DNA from: Bog-473 sp052140165
Lineage (GTDB): Bacteria; Actinomycetota; Acidimicrobiia; Acidimicrobiales; RAAP-2
Assembly (NCBI GenBank): GCA_052140165.1
Contig: JBKQUM010000079.1
Span: 1-8,296 of the forward strand
DNA length: 8,296 bases
Direction: 5' to 3'
Positions within the stretch are counted from its first letter, which is position 1. Each line of letters begins with the position of its first letter. The notes beneath the pieces are model-generated. The model ran no database searches. It saw nothing but the letters and a program-made list of their open reading frames with translations, and had not been told where the DNA came from. A program made the position numbers and the translations under genes. This document shows positions 1 through 5,747 of the stretch, one piece after another.

Positions 1-2
1 TC

Positions 3-95
3 AACCACCGCAAACCCGAGCCGCCGAAGCTCCCGACCATCGCCTGGATCAACGAACCGGTGAGCACGGAGGAGCTCACTCAGAAGGCGTCGTAA
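3..95 (+). CDS. C-terminal end of an unidentified protein, possibly an IS transposase
   Basis: A reading frame enters from the left edge and gives 30 residues before a TAA at 93-95. It contains LPTIAWINEPVSTEEL and ends in TQKAS. Codons are G/C-rich at third positions, so it looks genuinely coded. I do not recognise the family from so few residues. Six bases after the stop begins a TGTCTCAAAT-type sequence resembling the terminal inverted repeat of actinobacterial IS3/IS481-type elements. A transposase tail is therefore a reasonable guess from position, but not something the residues prove. It is 5'-truncated by the window edge. Confidence 0.35.
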   Translation, partial: NHRKPEPPKLPTIAWINEPVSTEELTQKAS

Positions 96-100
96 GAAGG

Positions 101-127
101 TGTCTCAAATCGCTTGACAGGTTCCGG
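101..127. repeat. Possible terminal inverted repeat of an insertion sequence (one end only)
   Basis: The stretch starts TGTCTCAAAT and continues with TTGACAGGTTCCGG, six bases after the stop of the partial ORF at 3-95. Many IS elements place a TG-starting inverted repeat just beyond the transposase stop, and TGTCTCA-TTGACA-TTCC ends are the kind I associate with IS3/IS481-like elements in actinobacteria (recollection, not a search). The matching end would lie left of the window and cannot be checked here. TTGACA also happens to be a -35 consensus. Confidence 0.25.
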
Positions 128-351
128 CAGGACACCAGAACACATCGGATCCGCGTGCCGGAGGCCTGCTGCGGACGACGTACGATCCGCCTTTTGGGAC
201 CATGTCTTGATCAGGTAGAGGAACCTCTCACAGCTCCAGTCGGCCAAAGCTCAGCTGGCTGCCTTCTGCGCCGTGTGTCAGTCCTTCGACTCGAGGTGGT
301 CCTGTTGCCGGTCCTTGGTGGAGGTGGCGGTCCTCGAACTGACTGTTGGAG

Positions 352-1194
352 TCAGATTGCGCCTGGTTCGTCGCGGTCCAGGCGACGCAGCGGTTGTGAG
401 GAGTAGGACGGACGGTCGTAAAGCCGTTGGAAGGGCAACTTTGCAGACTGGGAGTAGCGCTCTTCGATCTCGACGTGGACGACCTCACAGCCCAGACTGC
501 GAGCTTCGGCCAGACGGACTTCGTTGATCTTCTGTCGGAGACCCTTGCCCCGATAGCGGGGATGGGACGCGGCGAAACCGACCCAACCGACTGTCCCCCG
601 GACTGCGAGAGCTCCGACGGAGATCAAGCGGTCCTGGTCGAAGATGCCGTAGTGGCGAAAACCCTGTTCCCCGACCGTCGAGCCGAACCACTCCACCGTT
701 GCCGTGTGAGCGATGCCGGCACCCCAGGCCATTGCATTCAATTCTCCCACGACCCGGCGATGCTCCAGGCCCAGCAACTGAACCTGGCCGTCCGGGACGG
801 GGTGCCGCACATCGCAGGTGAGGCGGAACAGCTTCGTCACATTCTGCTGGTCTTCTTGCAGATCGGCGGCCTCGAGCCAGACGGGCAACTCAGCGGGACG
901 AGCGACCGGTGACAGCTCCACTCGAAACCGGGTTCGTTCGTTGGCCCGGTAGAAGGCAACGATCCGCTCGACATCGGCCTTTGTAGCGGGGGAAACGACG
1001 CCCAGGCCCACGACCCTGTTGACGTCGAACGAATCGATGGCCCTCAGTGCCGACATCACGAACGCGTCGGAGCGTTCGACCGTCGCGCCCAGTGTGTCGC
1101 CATCAATTCGCCCGCAGGCAGTCACGTGGTCCGCCCACACCTGCGCCTCGTGGATCTCCAGGGAGATCGCCAGGCGCGAGTCGTAGGGAGACAC
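352..1194 (-). CDS. Two-domain GNAT family N-acetyltransferase
   Basis: The 280-residue product is probably a cytosolic acetyl-CoA-dependent N-acetyltransferase of unknown substrate. The N-terminal half (about residues 1-125) has the layout of a degenerate GNAT-like lobe, with NRVVGLGVVSP near residue 60 and RFRVELSPVARPAELPVWLE near 93-112. The C-terminal half is a standard GNAT domain: a strand around ISVGALAVRGTVGWVGFAAS, then the acetyl-CoA pyrophosphate loop in HPRYRGKGLRQKI (the Q/RxxGxG motif A), then the VVHVEIEE strand. Length is normal for this two-domain group. The start is GTG at 1192-1194. No strong ribosome-binding site is visible, and the frame stays open upstream to about 1317 without another good start. 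The C-terminus is odd: after YSQSAKLPF the usual NGF-like motif B is absent in this frame but appears as NGFTTV one frame over (see findings). Its neighbours do not suggest a substrate. Confidence 0.85.
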   Translation of the reverse strand: MSPYDSRLAISLEIHEAQVWADHVTACGRIDGDTLGATVERSDAFVMSALRAIDSFDVNRVVGLGVVSPATKADVERIVAFYRANERTRFRVELSPVARPAELPVWLEAADLQEDQQNVTKLFRLTCDVRHPVPDGQVQLLGLEHRRVVGELNAMAWGAGIAHTATVEWFGSTVGEQGFRHYGIFDQDRLISVGALAVRGTVGWVGFAASHPRYRGKGLRQKINEVRLAEARSLGCEVVHVEIEERYSQSAKLPFQRLYDRPSYSSQPLRRLDRDEPGAI

Positions 1195-1256
1195 GAACCC
1201 AAGGATACGGCAACGGGGAAGCCACGGGGTGTCGTCCCGGAACGCGAGCGGTTCGC

Positions 1257-1690
1257 TCAGGTTCTGTCTGTGACCAACGCTCCTCCAGTCACCGTCACAG
1301 TCCTGCGCGATGCGCTACGGGTCGCCGCGGTGGAAGAACCCGAGCCGATCCGGCAGGGGTACACCGCCTCCGCCGGATTCCCTCGGTAGAACGTCAACTC
1401 CTGCGTGAGCTTGGTCGAGATCACCGAGCCGGCCGCGATGATGCTGCGGGCGGGGACCTGCGTCCCGGACAGAAGCATGCACCCCGACATCGCCACGGCG
1501 TACTCACCCAGCACCACCGACCCAGCCACGTACCTGTCCTGCATCAAGTCGATCGTGTGGGTCAGCAAGGTCGACCGGAAGCCCGCGAGGGCGGCGTGCC
1601 GGCCCAGCTGGAGGGAATCGACGCAGTCAAGGTAGTGGTAGGACGCGATCTGAGCGTGCTCGGCCCACTGAGCGACGCATGGGGCGGCGG
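1257..1690 (-). pseudogene. 5'-truncated hexapeptide-repeat (left-handed beta-helix) acyltransferase
   Basis: From about 1680 down to 1300 the minus strand encodes the C-terminal coils of a LbetaH acyltransferase of the DapH/WbbJ/maltose-acetyltransferase type. Visible signs are the STLLTHTIDL segment, hexapeptide-like coils in SVVLGEYAVAMSGCMLLSG and ARSIIAAGSVIS, and a closing RGNPAEAV, which matches the GNPA end typical of the fold. The family normally needs many more coils plus an N-terminal part, and these are missing. Upstream of about 1685 the frame runs into the 3' end of the SDR gene in another frame, giving a low-complexity Arg/Ser-rich translation. The only in-frame start, a GTG at 1776-1778, lies inside that gene and has no ribosome-binding site. 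The tail after VYPC also looks non-native. I read this as the remnant of an acyltransferase gene cut at about 1685-1695. A real short protein cannot be excluded. Confidence 0.6.
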
Positions 1691-1695
1691 GCGAC

Positions 1696-2523
1696 TCAGT
1701 TCGCCTCGACGTCGCCCTCTCTCGGGTTGGGAGCGAGGACGGGCGGCGGGACCTGAATGGACGGAGACTCCGTCCCACCGTCGATCTCGAAGACCTTCCC
1801 CGTCACCCATGACGAGGCATCGGAGACCAGGTAGAGCACGGCACACGCGATGTCCTCTGGTTGACCCGGACGGCGCATCGGGGTCCCATCGACGAATTGC
1901 TGCCGCAGGGTGTCGTCTGTGAGCACGATCTCGAGCGATCGCGTGGCGACGCCACCCACGTCAATGGCATTGACCCGCACCCTCGGGGCCAGCTCGGGCG
2001 CGATGTTGCGCGTCATCCGGTCGAGTGCCGCCTTGGCAGAGCCGTAGGCGACGAACATCGTCTGGGTCATGCTGGCGGAGCGCGACGAGATGTTGACCAC
2101 CGCACCGTGACCGACGGTGTCGACCATCTGGCGTGCGGCGAGCTTCGTCAGGGTGAGCGGTGCGATGACGTTGAAGGCGAACGTCCGGGCCATGAAGCCC
2201 TCGCTGGTCTCCATGGCGGCCCGGGGCATCGCGCCGCCCGCGTTGTTGACAAGGATGTCGAGCCGCCCGAACTCCTCGACCGCGCGCGCGACCAGACGGT
2301 CGCAGCCGACGGCGTCCGTGACGTCCGTCGGCACGACCAGCGCCCGGCGGCCCAGATCCCGGACGTGACCGGCGACCTCCTCGAGGTCGGCCAGCGTCCG
2401 TGCCGCCAGGACCACGTCTGCGCCGGCCTCGGCGAGCCCGACGGCGATGCCCCGTCCTATCCCGAGCCCGGCCCCGGTCACGATCGCGACCCGCCCGTCG
2501 ACGGAGAAGCGGTCGAGGATCAT
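1696..2523 (-). CDS. SDR family NAD(P)-dependent oxidoreductase
   Basis: This is a classical short-chain dehydrogenase of 275 residues, expected to oxidise an alcohol or reduce a ketone with NAD(P) in the cytosol. Seen directly: the cofactor loop TGAGLGIG at residues 16-23; an aspartate in PTDVTD near 67; NNAG at 93-96; Asn118; catalytic Ser147 in NISSRSAS; and the YGSAK pair Tyr160/Lys164. The C-terminal VTGKVFEIDGG is the usual SDR end, followed by a roughly 25-residue Pro-rich extension. Length fits the family. The ATG start at 2521-2523 overlaps the stop of the upstream dehydrogenase in an ATGA, which indicates translational coupling and one mRNA. The frame stays open further upstream, but only as the out-of-frame shadow of that gene. 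The substrate is unknown; the operon partner suggests two consecutive redox steps or a shared catabolic route. Confidence 0.95.
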   Translation of the reverse strand: MILDRFSVDGRVAIVTGAGLGIGRGIAVGLAEAGADVVLAARTLADLEEVAGHVRDLGRRALVVPTDVTDAVGCDRLVARAVEEFGRLDILVNNAGGAMPRAAMETSEGFMARTFAFNVIAPLTLTKLAARQMVDTVGHGAVVNISSRSASMTQTMFVAYGSAKAALDRMTRNIAPELAPRVRVNAIDVGGVATRSLEIVLTDDTLRQQFVDGTPMRRPGQPEDIACAVLYLVSDASSWVTGKVFEIDGGTESPSIQVPPPVLAPNPREGDVEAN

Positions 2524-3596
2524 GCGCGGCCCCGCCGATCCCGGTGCAAACCCGGCGCGGCACGGCCGGCCACAAGCGGCATCTCGAGGTAGGTGCGCAG
2601 CCCGGGCTCGGCCCGGCACACGTACGGGACGGCGTTGACGCAGTGCATGGCCGTCGCGATGACGCCTGGATTGCGGACGAGTCCGGCCTCTACCGTCTCG
2701 GGATGCAGCTTCTTGAACGAGGTCAGGCAGTTCGGATCTCCCGTGATCTCGACTTCGAAGCGCTCCCCGCCGTCCCCGAAAGTCCAGGGGGGATCGAGGT
2801 GCTTCTCCCCCATGAGCCAGTTGACCGTCGCGGTGACCACCGGTTCGCCGTCGACGGTGGCCTCCCAGGTGAACCGCTGCGCCGCCACGGTCCCCGGCGC
2901 AATCGGGCCGATGGGCGAGGCGATGGGCTGCGTGGCCACGGCCATCTCGTGCGTCGTCCGCAGCTGTGGCTCGACGTCGAAGCCCATCTCGTCCGCGACC
3001 ATGAAGATCGACTGGCGGAAGCCGCCGCCGAGCGCATCGATCATCACACTGGCGCGCGCCTCCTCGGGAGTCTTGCCGAACAGCATCCAGTCGCGCACGA
3101 CGTCGGGGGCGCCGTAGGTGCGGATGTCGGAGAACTCCTCCGCCCGCACGTGCGTGACGGAACCCGAGAGGGCAGAGATCATGAGCGGGAACCGCTCCGT
3201 GATACCCCCGGGGTTGATGCCGGTCCCATGTAGCGTCACCCCGGCGCCCCTCGCGATGGCGTCGAATTTCTCGCGTTCGTCGGGCGGCGGGTAGAACCAG
3301 CCGAGCGGCGTCACCACGTTCTTGCCCGACTCGAGGATGGCGGCCACCACCGTCGGATCGGCGAAGATCGGGCTGTAGAGGACGCAATCGGCCGGCGTGG
3401 CCAGCAGGGCTTCGACATCGCCGGTCGCGGTCACACCGAGGGCCTCACGGCCCAGCAACACACCGAGGTCGACACCTTCCTTGGCCTGGCTGTGCACCCA
3501 GGCCCCGGCCAGCTGGAGGTCGGGGTGCGCCAGGACGCCCTCCATGGCGGCACGGCCCACCCCTCCTGTGGCCCACTGGATCACGCGATAGCTCAT
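2520..3596 (-). CDS. DapB N-terminal-like NAD(P)-dependent dehydrogenase
   Basis: The 358-residue protein belongs to the group annotated as dihydrodipicolinate reductase N-terminus-containing or NAD(P)H-dependent amine dehydrogenase family, related to 2,4-diaminopentanoate dehydrogenase. It is not true DapB, which is about 250-270 residues. Seen: an N-terminal Rossmann start YRVIQWATGGVGRAA (residues 3-17); a second strand LAGAWVHS; TPADCVLYSP and GKNVVTPLGW as the next Rossmann elements; and the signature HGTGINPGGITER at 123-135 entering the C-terminal domain. The ATG at 3594-3596 is preceded by AAAGGA with a 9-nt spacer, which supports this start; the frame runs on upstream only as shadow. 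The stop overlaps the SDR start by four bases, so the two form an operon with this gene first. The last residues, from about 345, are Arg-rich and may not be conserved. Substrate is unknown; in actinobacteria such genes often sit near lipid or steroid catabolic enzymes (family knowledge, not shown here). Confidence 0.9.
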   Translation of the reverse strand: MSYRVIQWATGGVGRAAMEGVLAHPDLQLAGAWVHSQAKEGVDLGVLLGREALGVTATGDVEALLATPADCVLYSPIFADPTVVAAILESGKNVVTPLGWFYPPPDEREKFDAIARGAGVTLHGTGINPGGITERFPLMISALSGSVTHVRAEEFSDIRTYGAPDVVRDWMLFGKTPEEARASVMIDALGGGFRQSIFMVADEMGFDVEPQLRTTHEMAVATQPIASPIGPIAPGTVAAQRFTWEATVDGEPVVTATVNWLMGEKHLDPPWTFGDGGERFEVEITGDPNCLTSFKKLHPETVEAGLVRNPGVIATAMHCVNAVPYVCRAEPGLRTYLEMPLVAGRAAPGLHRDRRGRA

Positions 3597-3702
3597 GAGG
3601 CGACGTCCTTTGCTCGCTGCAACCGAAATCGCCCGGAATGATGCCACCTCACGCCAGGCCGGGGTCGCGCCCCGTCCCAGGGCCGATCTCTCCGACGGCG
3701 GT

Positions 3703-3995
3703 CTAGGGCTGGACGCAGTATGGGTTGCTGCTGTTTGATCGTGCTCTCCCCCGTGGCCGACGACTTCGTGCCCGAACAGTTGGTGCCGACGATCGCCAGG
3801 ATCTCGAACCAGTAATTGGTGCCGGCGGTCAACGTGCCGCTCGTCCACCACGTCGTCGTCACGCCGGTGGCGACGGACGTGTAGGTGCCGCCGACCGTGG
3901 TCGTCGACTCGTACACGGAGTAGGTCGTGGCGTGCGCGAGCGCGCTCCATGTCACCTTGATCGTCTTGGCGGTCGTGGGCGCCGCACAGCTGGCG
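3703..3995 (-). pseudogene. Fibronectin type III domain fragment, frameshifted
   Basis: Translation from about 3990 down gives an almost complete Fn3 beta-sandwich: KVTWSALAHATTYSVYES (strands A-B with the Trp), GGTYTSVATGV, then LTAGTNYWFEILAI and GTKSSATGEST. This is the pattern of bacterial extracellular Fn3 repeats. There is no signal peptide or start; the only candidate, a GTG at 3953-3955, falls inside the first strand, so the upstream part is lost. In the open frame the protein continues past STI into an Arg-rich, unlikely tail to 3593. Skipping one base of the TTT run at 3734-3736 instead gives INSSNPYCVQP and a TAG at 3703-3705, a natural-looking end. I therefore call it the C-terminal remnant of a secreted Fn3 protein with a one-base frameshift or sequencing error. 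A weak 5-bp hairpin at 3660-3674 lies downstream. The stretch 3597-3702 otherwise shows only the ribosome-binding site of the next gene. Confidence 0.6.
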
Positions 3996-4378
3996 GCGGA
4001 TCTCGCAGGCTGAGGGACCCGGGCGGGTCCGTCAGCCCGGGCGCGGCGTCATCCTCCGAGAAGGTCGCGTAGCCCCCCATCTGCGCGGGAACGATGCGCC
4101 ACCACATCCAGCGCCCTCGCTTCTCCCCTTCGATCAGTCTGGCCTCGGCGAGGACCCGCGTGTGGTGCGAGATGGTGGGCTGGCTCTTCGCCAGCGGCCC
4201 TTCGAGATTGCAGCTGCACACCTCGCCCTCCGTCGCCACGATGGAGAGCAAGCGGAGCCGCACTGGGTCGCTCAGGGCGGCGAAGACCGCGGCGAGGTCG
4301 GAGGCTTCGTGCTCGGTGAGCGCCGCATCGGTGATCGCCGGGCAACAGGCGACGACCGGGGACGACGACCGAGGACAC
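3952..4378 (-). CDS. ArsR family winged-helix regulator with Cys-rich metalloid-type site (start disturbed)
   Basis: A dimeric DNA-binding repressor of the ArsR/SmtB fold. Seen: VFAALSDPVRLRLLSIVA (helix 1-2 region), EVCSCNL, the helix-turn-helix in GPLAKSQPTISHHTRVLAEA, and the wing EKRGRWMWWRIVP. The family's As(III) sites use either ELCVCDL-type cysteines or an N-terminal Cys pair plus one of these, as in Corynebacterium glutamicum ArsR. Here a VVACCPA segment upstream supplies the Cys pair at 4342-4347. The in-frame GTG at 4261-4263 would remove this pair and helix 1, so it is unlikely to be the true start. No ATG, GTG or TTG lies further upstream in frame, only a CTG at 4378-4380. Removing one base of the G4 run at 4358-4361 joins the frame to a GTG at 4376-4378, giving MSSVVVPVVACCPA, a typical N-terminus. 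The last 35 or so residues, to 3952, are Pro/Arg-rich and overlap the Fn3 remnant. No arsenic-resistance genes are nearby, so the effector is inferred only. Confidence 0.7.
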
Positions 4379-4438
4379 AGGGTCCGGCGCTGGTCGCGGC
4401 GCGCTCGCGGCCGGCCAGCCTGCTCAAGGCGGAGTGAG

Positions 4439-4744
4439 TCAGCTGCCGGGACTGTGCTGCGACACCAGCTCTATCCAGGTGACGCCGGAGGGCGGACCGC
4501 TGATGCCGCCCTCGACGAGCGCCTTTGCCAGTCGCTCCTCCATGAAGCGGGCCTGGTGCTCCGGGGTGTCCCACACCTCGGTCACCACGAGGTGGCCGTC
4601 CTCGTTCAGACCCGCCGCGTGGAGCTGGAGGCCATCGGGCCAGTCGCCCTCCCCCGTCGCCGGGTCGAGCCCCAGCGCGGCGTTGACGGCGTCGTACTCC
4701 TTGGTCGTGACACCCTCGAATTCCAAGATCACCTGTGCCGCCAT
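4439..4744 (-). CDS. Small uncharacterised protein, possibly dimeric alpha/beta-barrel (ABM-like)
   Basis: The 101-residue protein starts MAAQVILEFEGVTTKEYDAV and continues through GLQLHAAG, EDGHLVVTEVWDTPEHQARF and ITWIELV-like final strands. The order strand, helix (EYDAVNAAL), two strands, helix (PEHQARFMEERL), final strand is what small ferredoxin-like or antibiotic-biosynthesis-monooxygenase-type proteins show. The short EVWDTPEHQARFM is the kind of motif seen in such hypothetical proteins. No catalytic residues can be assigned. The ATG at 4742-4744 is chosen because a perfect AAGGAG lies 7 nt upstream; an earlier in-frame start at 4780 would add an implausible Arg-rich leader. It lies 66 bp downstream of the PhyH-like gene on the same strand and is probably co-transcribed with it. 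The ArsR gene follows after about 60 bp. Confidence 0.7.
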   Translation of the reverse strand: MAAQVILEFEGVTTKEYDAVNAALGLDPATGEGDWPDGLQLHAAGLNEDGHLVVTEVWDTPEHQARFMEERLAKALVEGGISGPPSGVTWIELVSQHSPGS

Positions 4745-4751
4745 GTCTGCT

Positions 4752-4757
4752 CTCCTT
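4752..4757 (-). promoter_or_regulatory. Ribosome-binding site fixing the start at 4744
   Basis: On the minus strand AAGGAG is followed by 7 nt and ATG at 4742-4744. It is the strongest Shine-Dalgarno match in the window and decides against the upstream in-frame start at 4780. Confidence 0.75.
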
Positions 4758-4810
4758 CGTCTCCGATGAACCCACCGCAACGTAGCCCGGCAGCGTGCTC
4801 GCCGCCGAAG

Positions 4811-5683
4811 CTAGGAGGGCATGGCTTCGCGGTAGGGGTCGAGATCGATGCCCGGGTAGCGGGCGGCGACGCCGTCGAGCGTCTCCGCGGTCCAGTAGGG
4901 GTCGCCCGGACGGGGGAACCCGAACAGGTCGCGCTCGCGCACGCTGCACTGCGGAATGAACTTGGCCCACCGCTCGGGCGACTGCTTCGGCCAGGCCATC
5001 TTGCCGCCCCACGTCGTGCCGCGGGCCTGGAAGTCGACGAGGATGGAGAAGCGCGACCGCCCCGGAGCGGCGAAGTCGGAGCCGCGGTGCAAGATGTCGG
5101 TCCGGTAGACGAGGAGGGACCCCGCCGGTCCGGTGCAGGGCACCTCGACGTCGGCGAGCGACCCGAATGGGAGGTACAGCGGCGTGTACGGCACGTCCCT
5201 GCCGTCGTCGTAGGGAACGATGCGGGTCGGCCCGTCGTCCCCGGTGACGTCGGACAGGTAGACGAACGTCGTGAGCTGTTGGTAGCGGGCCTCGGGGCGC
5301 GGCACCACGAGGCTGTGGCTCCCGTAGTCACGGTGCAGCGGCTGGTCGTAGTCGATGGCGCCGGCGTACTTGGCCCACAGCTCCACCTTGTAGAGGTGGA
5401 GCTCGGTCGTCTGGAGGTAGCGCTCGGCCGCATCGACGAGATCGGGATGGACCGCCAGGCGGTTGAGATCCCACGAGCGGTACGGGAACTCCTCCACGCC
5501 GGCGAACTGGCTGGCCGCGTAGCCCGCAAACCGGACCGGGTCAGCGAAGTACTCCTCGGGGCGGGGGAAGTGCTTCCACAGGGCGTCTTGGGCCGCCGCC
5601 AGCTCGTCGGGGGCGAGGAAGTCCTCCATGAGGGAGAAGCCCTGCTCGCGCACTTCGGCGAGAGTGGCGTCGGACACCCGCAT
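4811..5683 (-). CDS. Phytanoyl-CoA dioxygenase (PhyH) family protein
   Basis: The 290-residue protein is an Fe(II)/2-oxoglutarate-dependent oxygenase of the PhyH superfamily, expected to hydroxylate a small organic substrate using O2 and 2-oxoglutarate. The facial iron triad is visible: His117 and Asp119 in LHRDYGSHS and His199 in TDILHRGSDF. An arginine 10-12 residues later (Arg209/Arg211 in GRSRFSILVDF) suits 2-oxoglutarate binding. The N-terminus, VREQGFSLMEDFLAPDEL, is the usual opening helix-strand of the family, and the length is normal. The ATG at 5681-5683 is preceded by AAGGTG with a 7-nt spacer. It is transcribed away from the MDR dehydrogenase gene, with 64 bp between starts, and is followed by the small ABM-like gene. 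The substrate cannot be predicted; many bacterial members act on lipids, osmolytes or natural products rather than phytanoyl-CoA. Confidence 0.9.
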   Translation of the reverse strand: MRVSDATLAEVREQGFSLMEDFLAPDELAAAQDALWKHFPRPEEYFADPVRFAGYAASQFAGVEEFPYRSWDLNRLAVHPDLVDAAERYLQTTELHLYKVELWAKYAGAIDYDQPLHRDYGSHSLVVPRPEARYQQLTTFVYLSDVTGDDGPTRIVPYDDGRDVPYTPLYLPFGSLADVEVPCTGPAGSLLVYRTDILHRGSDFAAPGRSRFSILVDFQARGTTWGGKMAWPKQSPERWAKFIPQCSVRERDLFGFPRPGDPYWTAETLDGVAARYPGIDLDPYREAMPS

Positions 5684-5735
5684 CGCCCGGCACCTTACGC
5701 CAGCGCCTCCAGCAGTGAGCCGGCAACGGCGCGCC

Positions 5736-5741
5736 TACGCT
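5736..5741 (+). promoter_or_regulatory. -10-like hexamer of a probable leaderless promoter
   Basis: TACGCT fits the actinobacterial TANNNT -10 consensus and ends 6 nt before the GTG at 5748, which itself lacks a ribosome-binding site. That spacing is what leaderless transcripts show, where transcription begins at or next to the start codon. No clear -35 box is visible. It sits in the 64-bp divergent gap to the PhyH-like gene. Confidence 0.45.
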
Positions 5742-5747
5742 CACGCC

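Noticed and set aside
155..527. Small open frames on both strands near the left edge
   Set aside because: They have no start signals and no recognisable protein pattern, and they overlap the GNAT gene or run through lower-quality coding sequence. I see no gene between 128 and 351.
2524..3387. Extending the SDR protein upstream to 3387 (563 residues)
   Set aside because: The extra 288 residues are an out-of-frame reading of the DapB_N-like gene, and the ATGA overlap marks the real start at 2523.
3660..3674. Hairpin CGGGG-TCGCG-CCCCG as a terminator
   Set aside because: The stem is only 5 bp in very G/C-rich DNA with no T-run, so chance is a sufficient explanation.
5628..5747. Starting the MDR dehydrogenase at the ATG at 5628
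   Set aside because: This would overlap the divergent PhyH-like coding region and add 40 residues with no MDR character. GTG 5748 directly precedes the first strand and a -10-like box.
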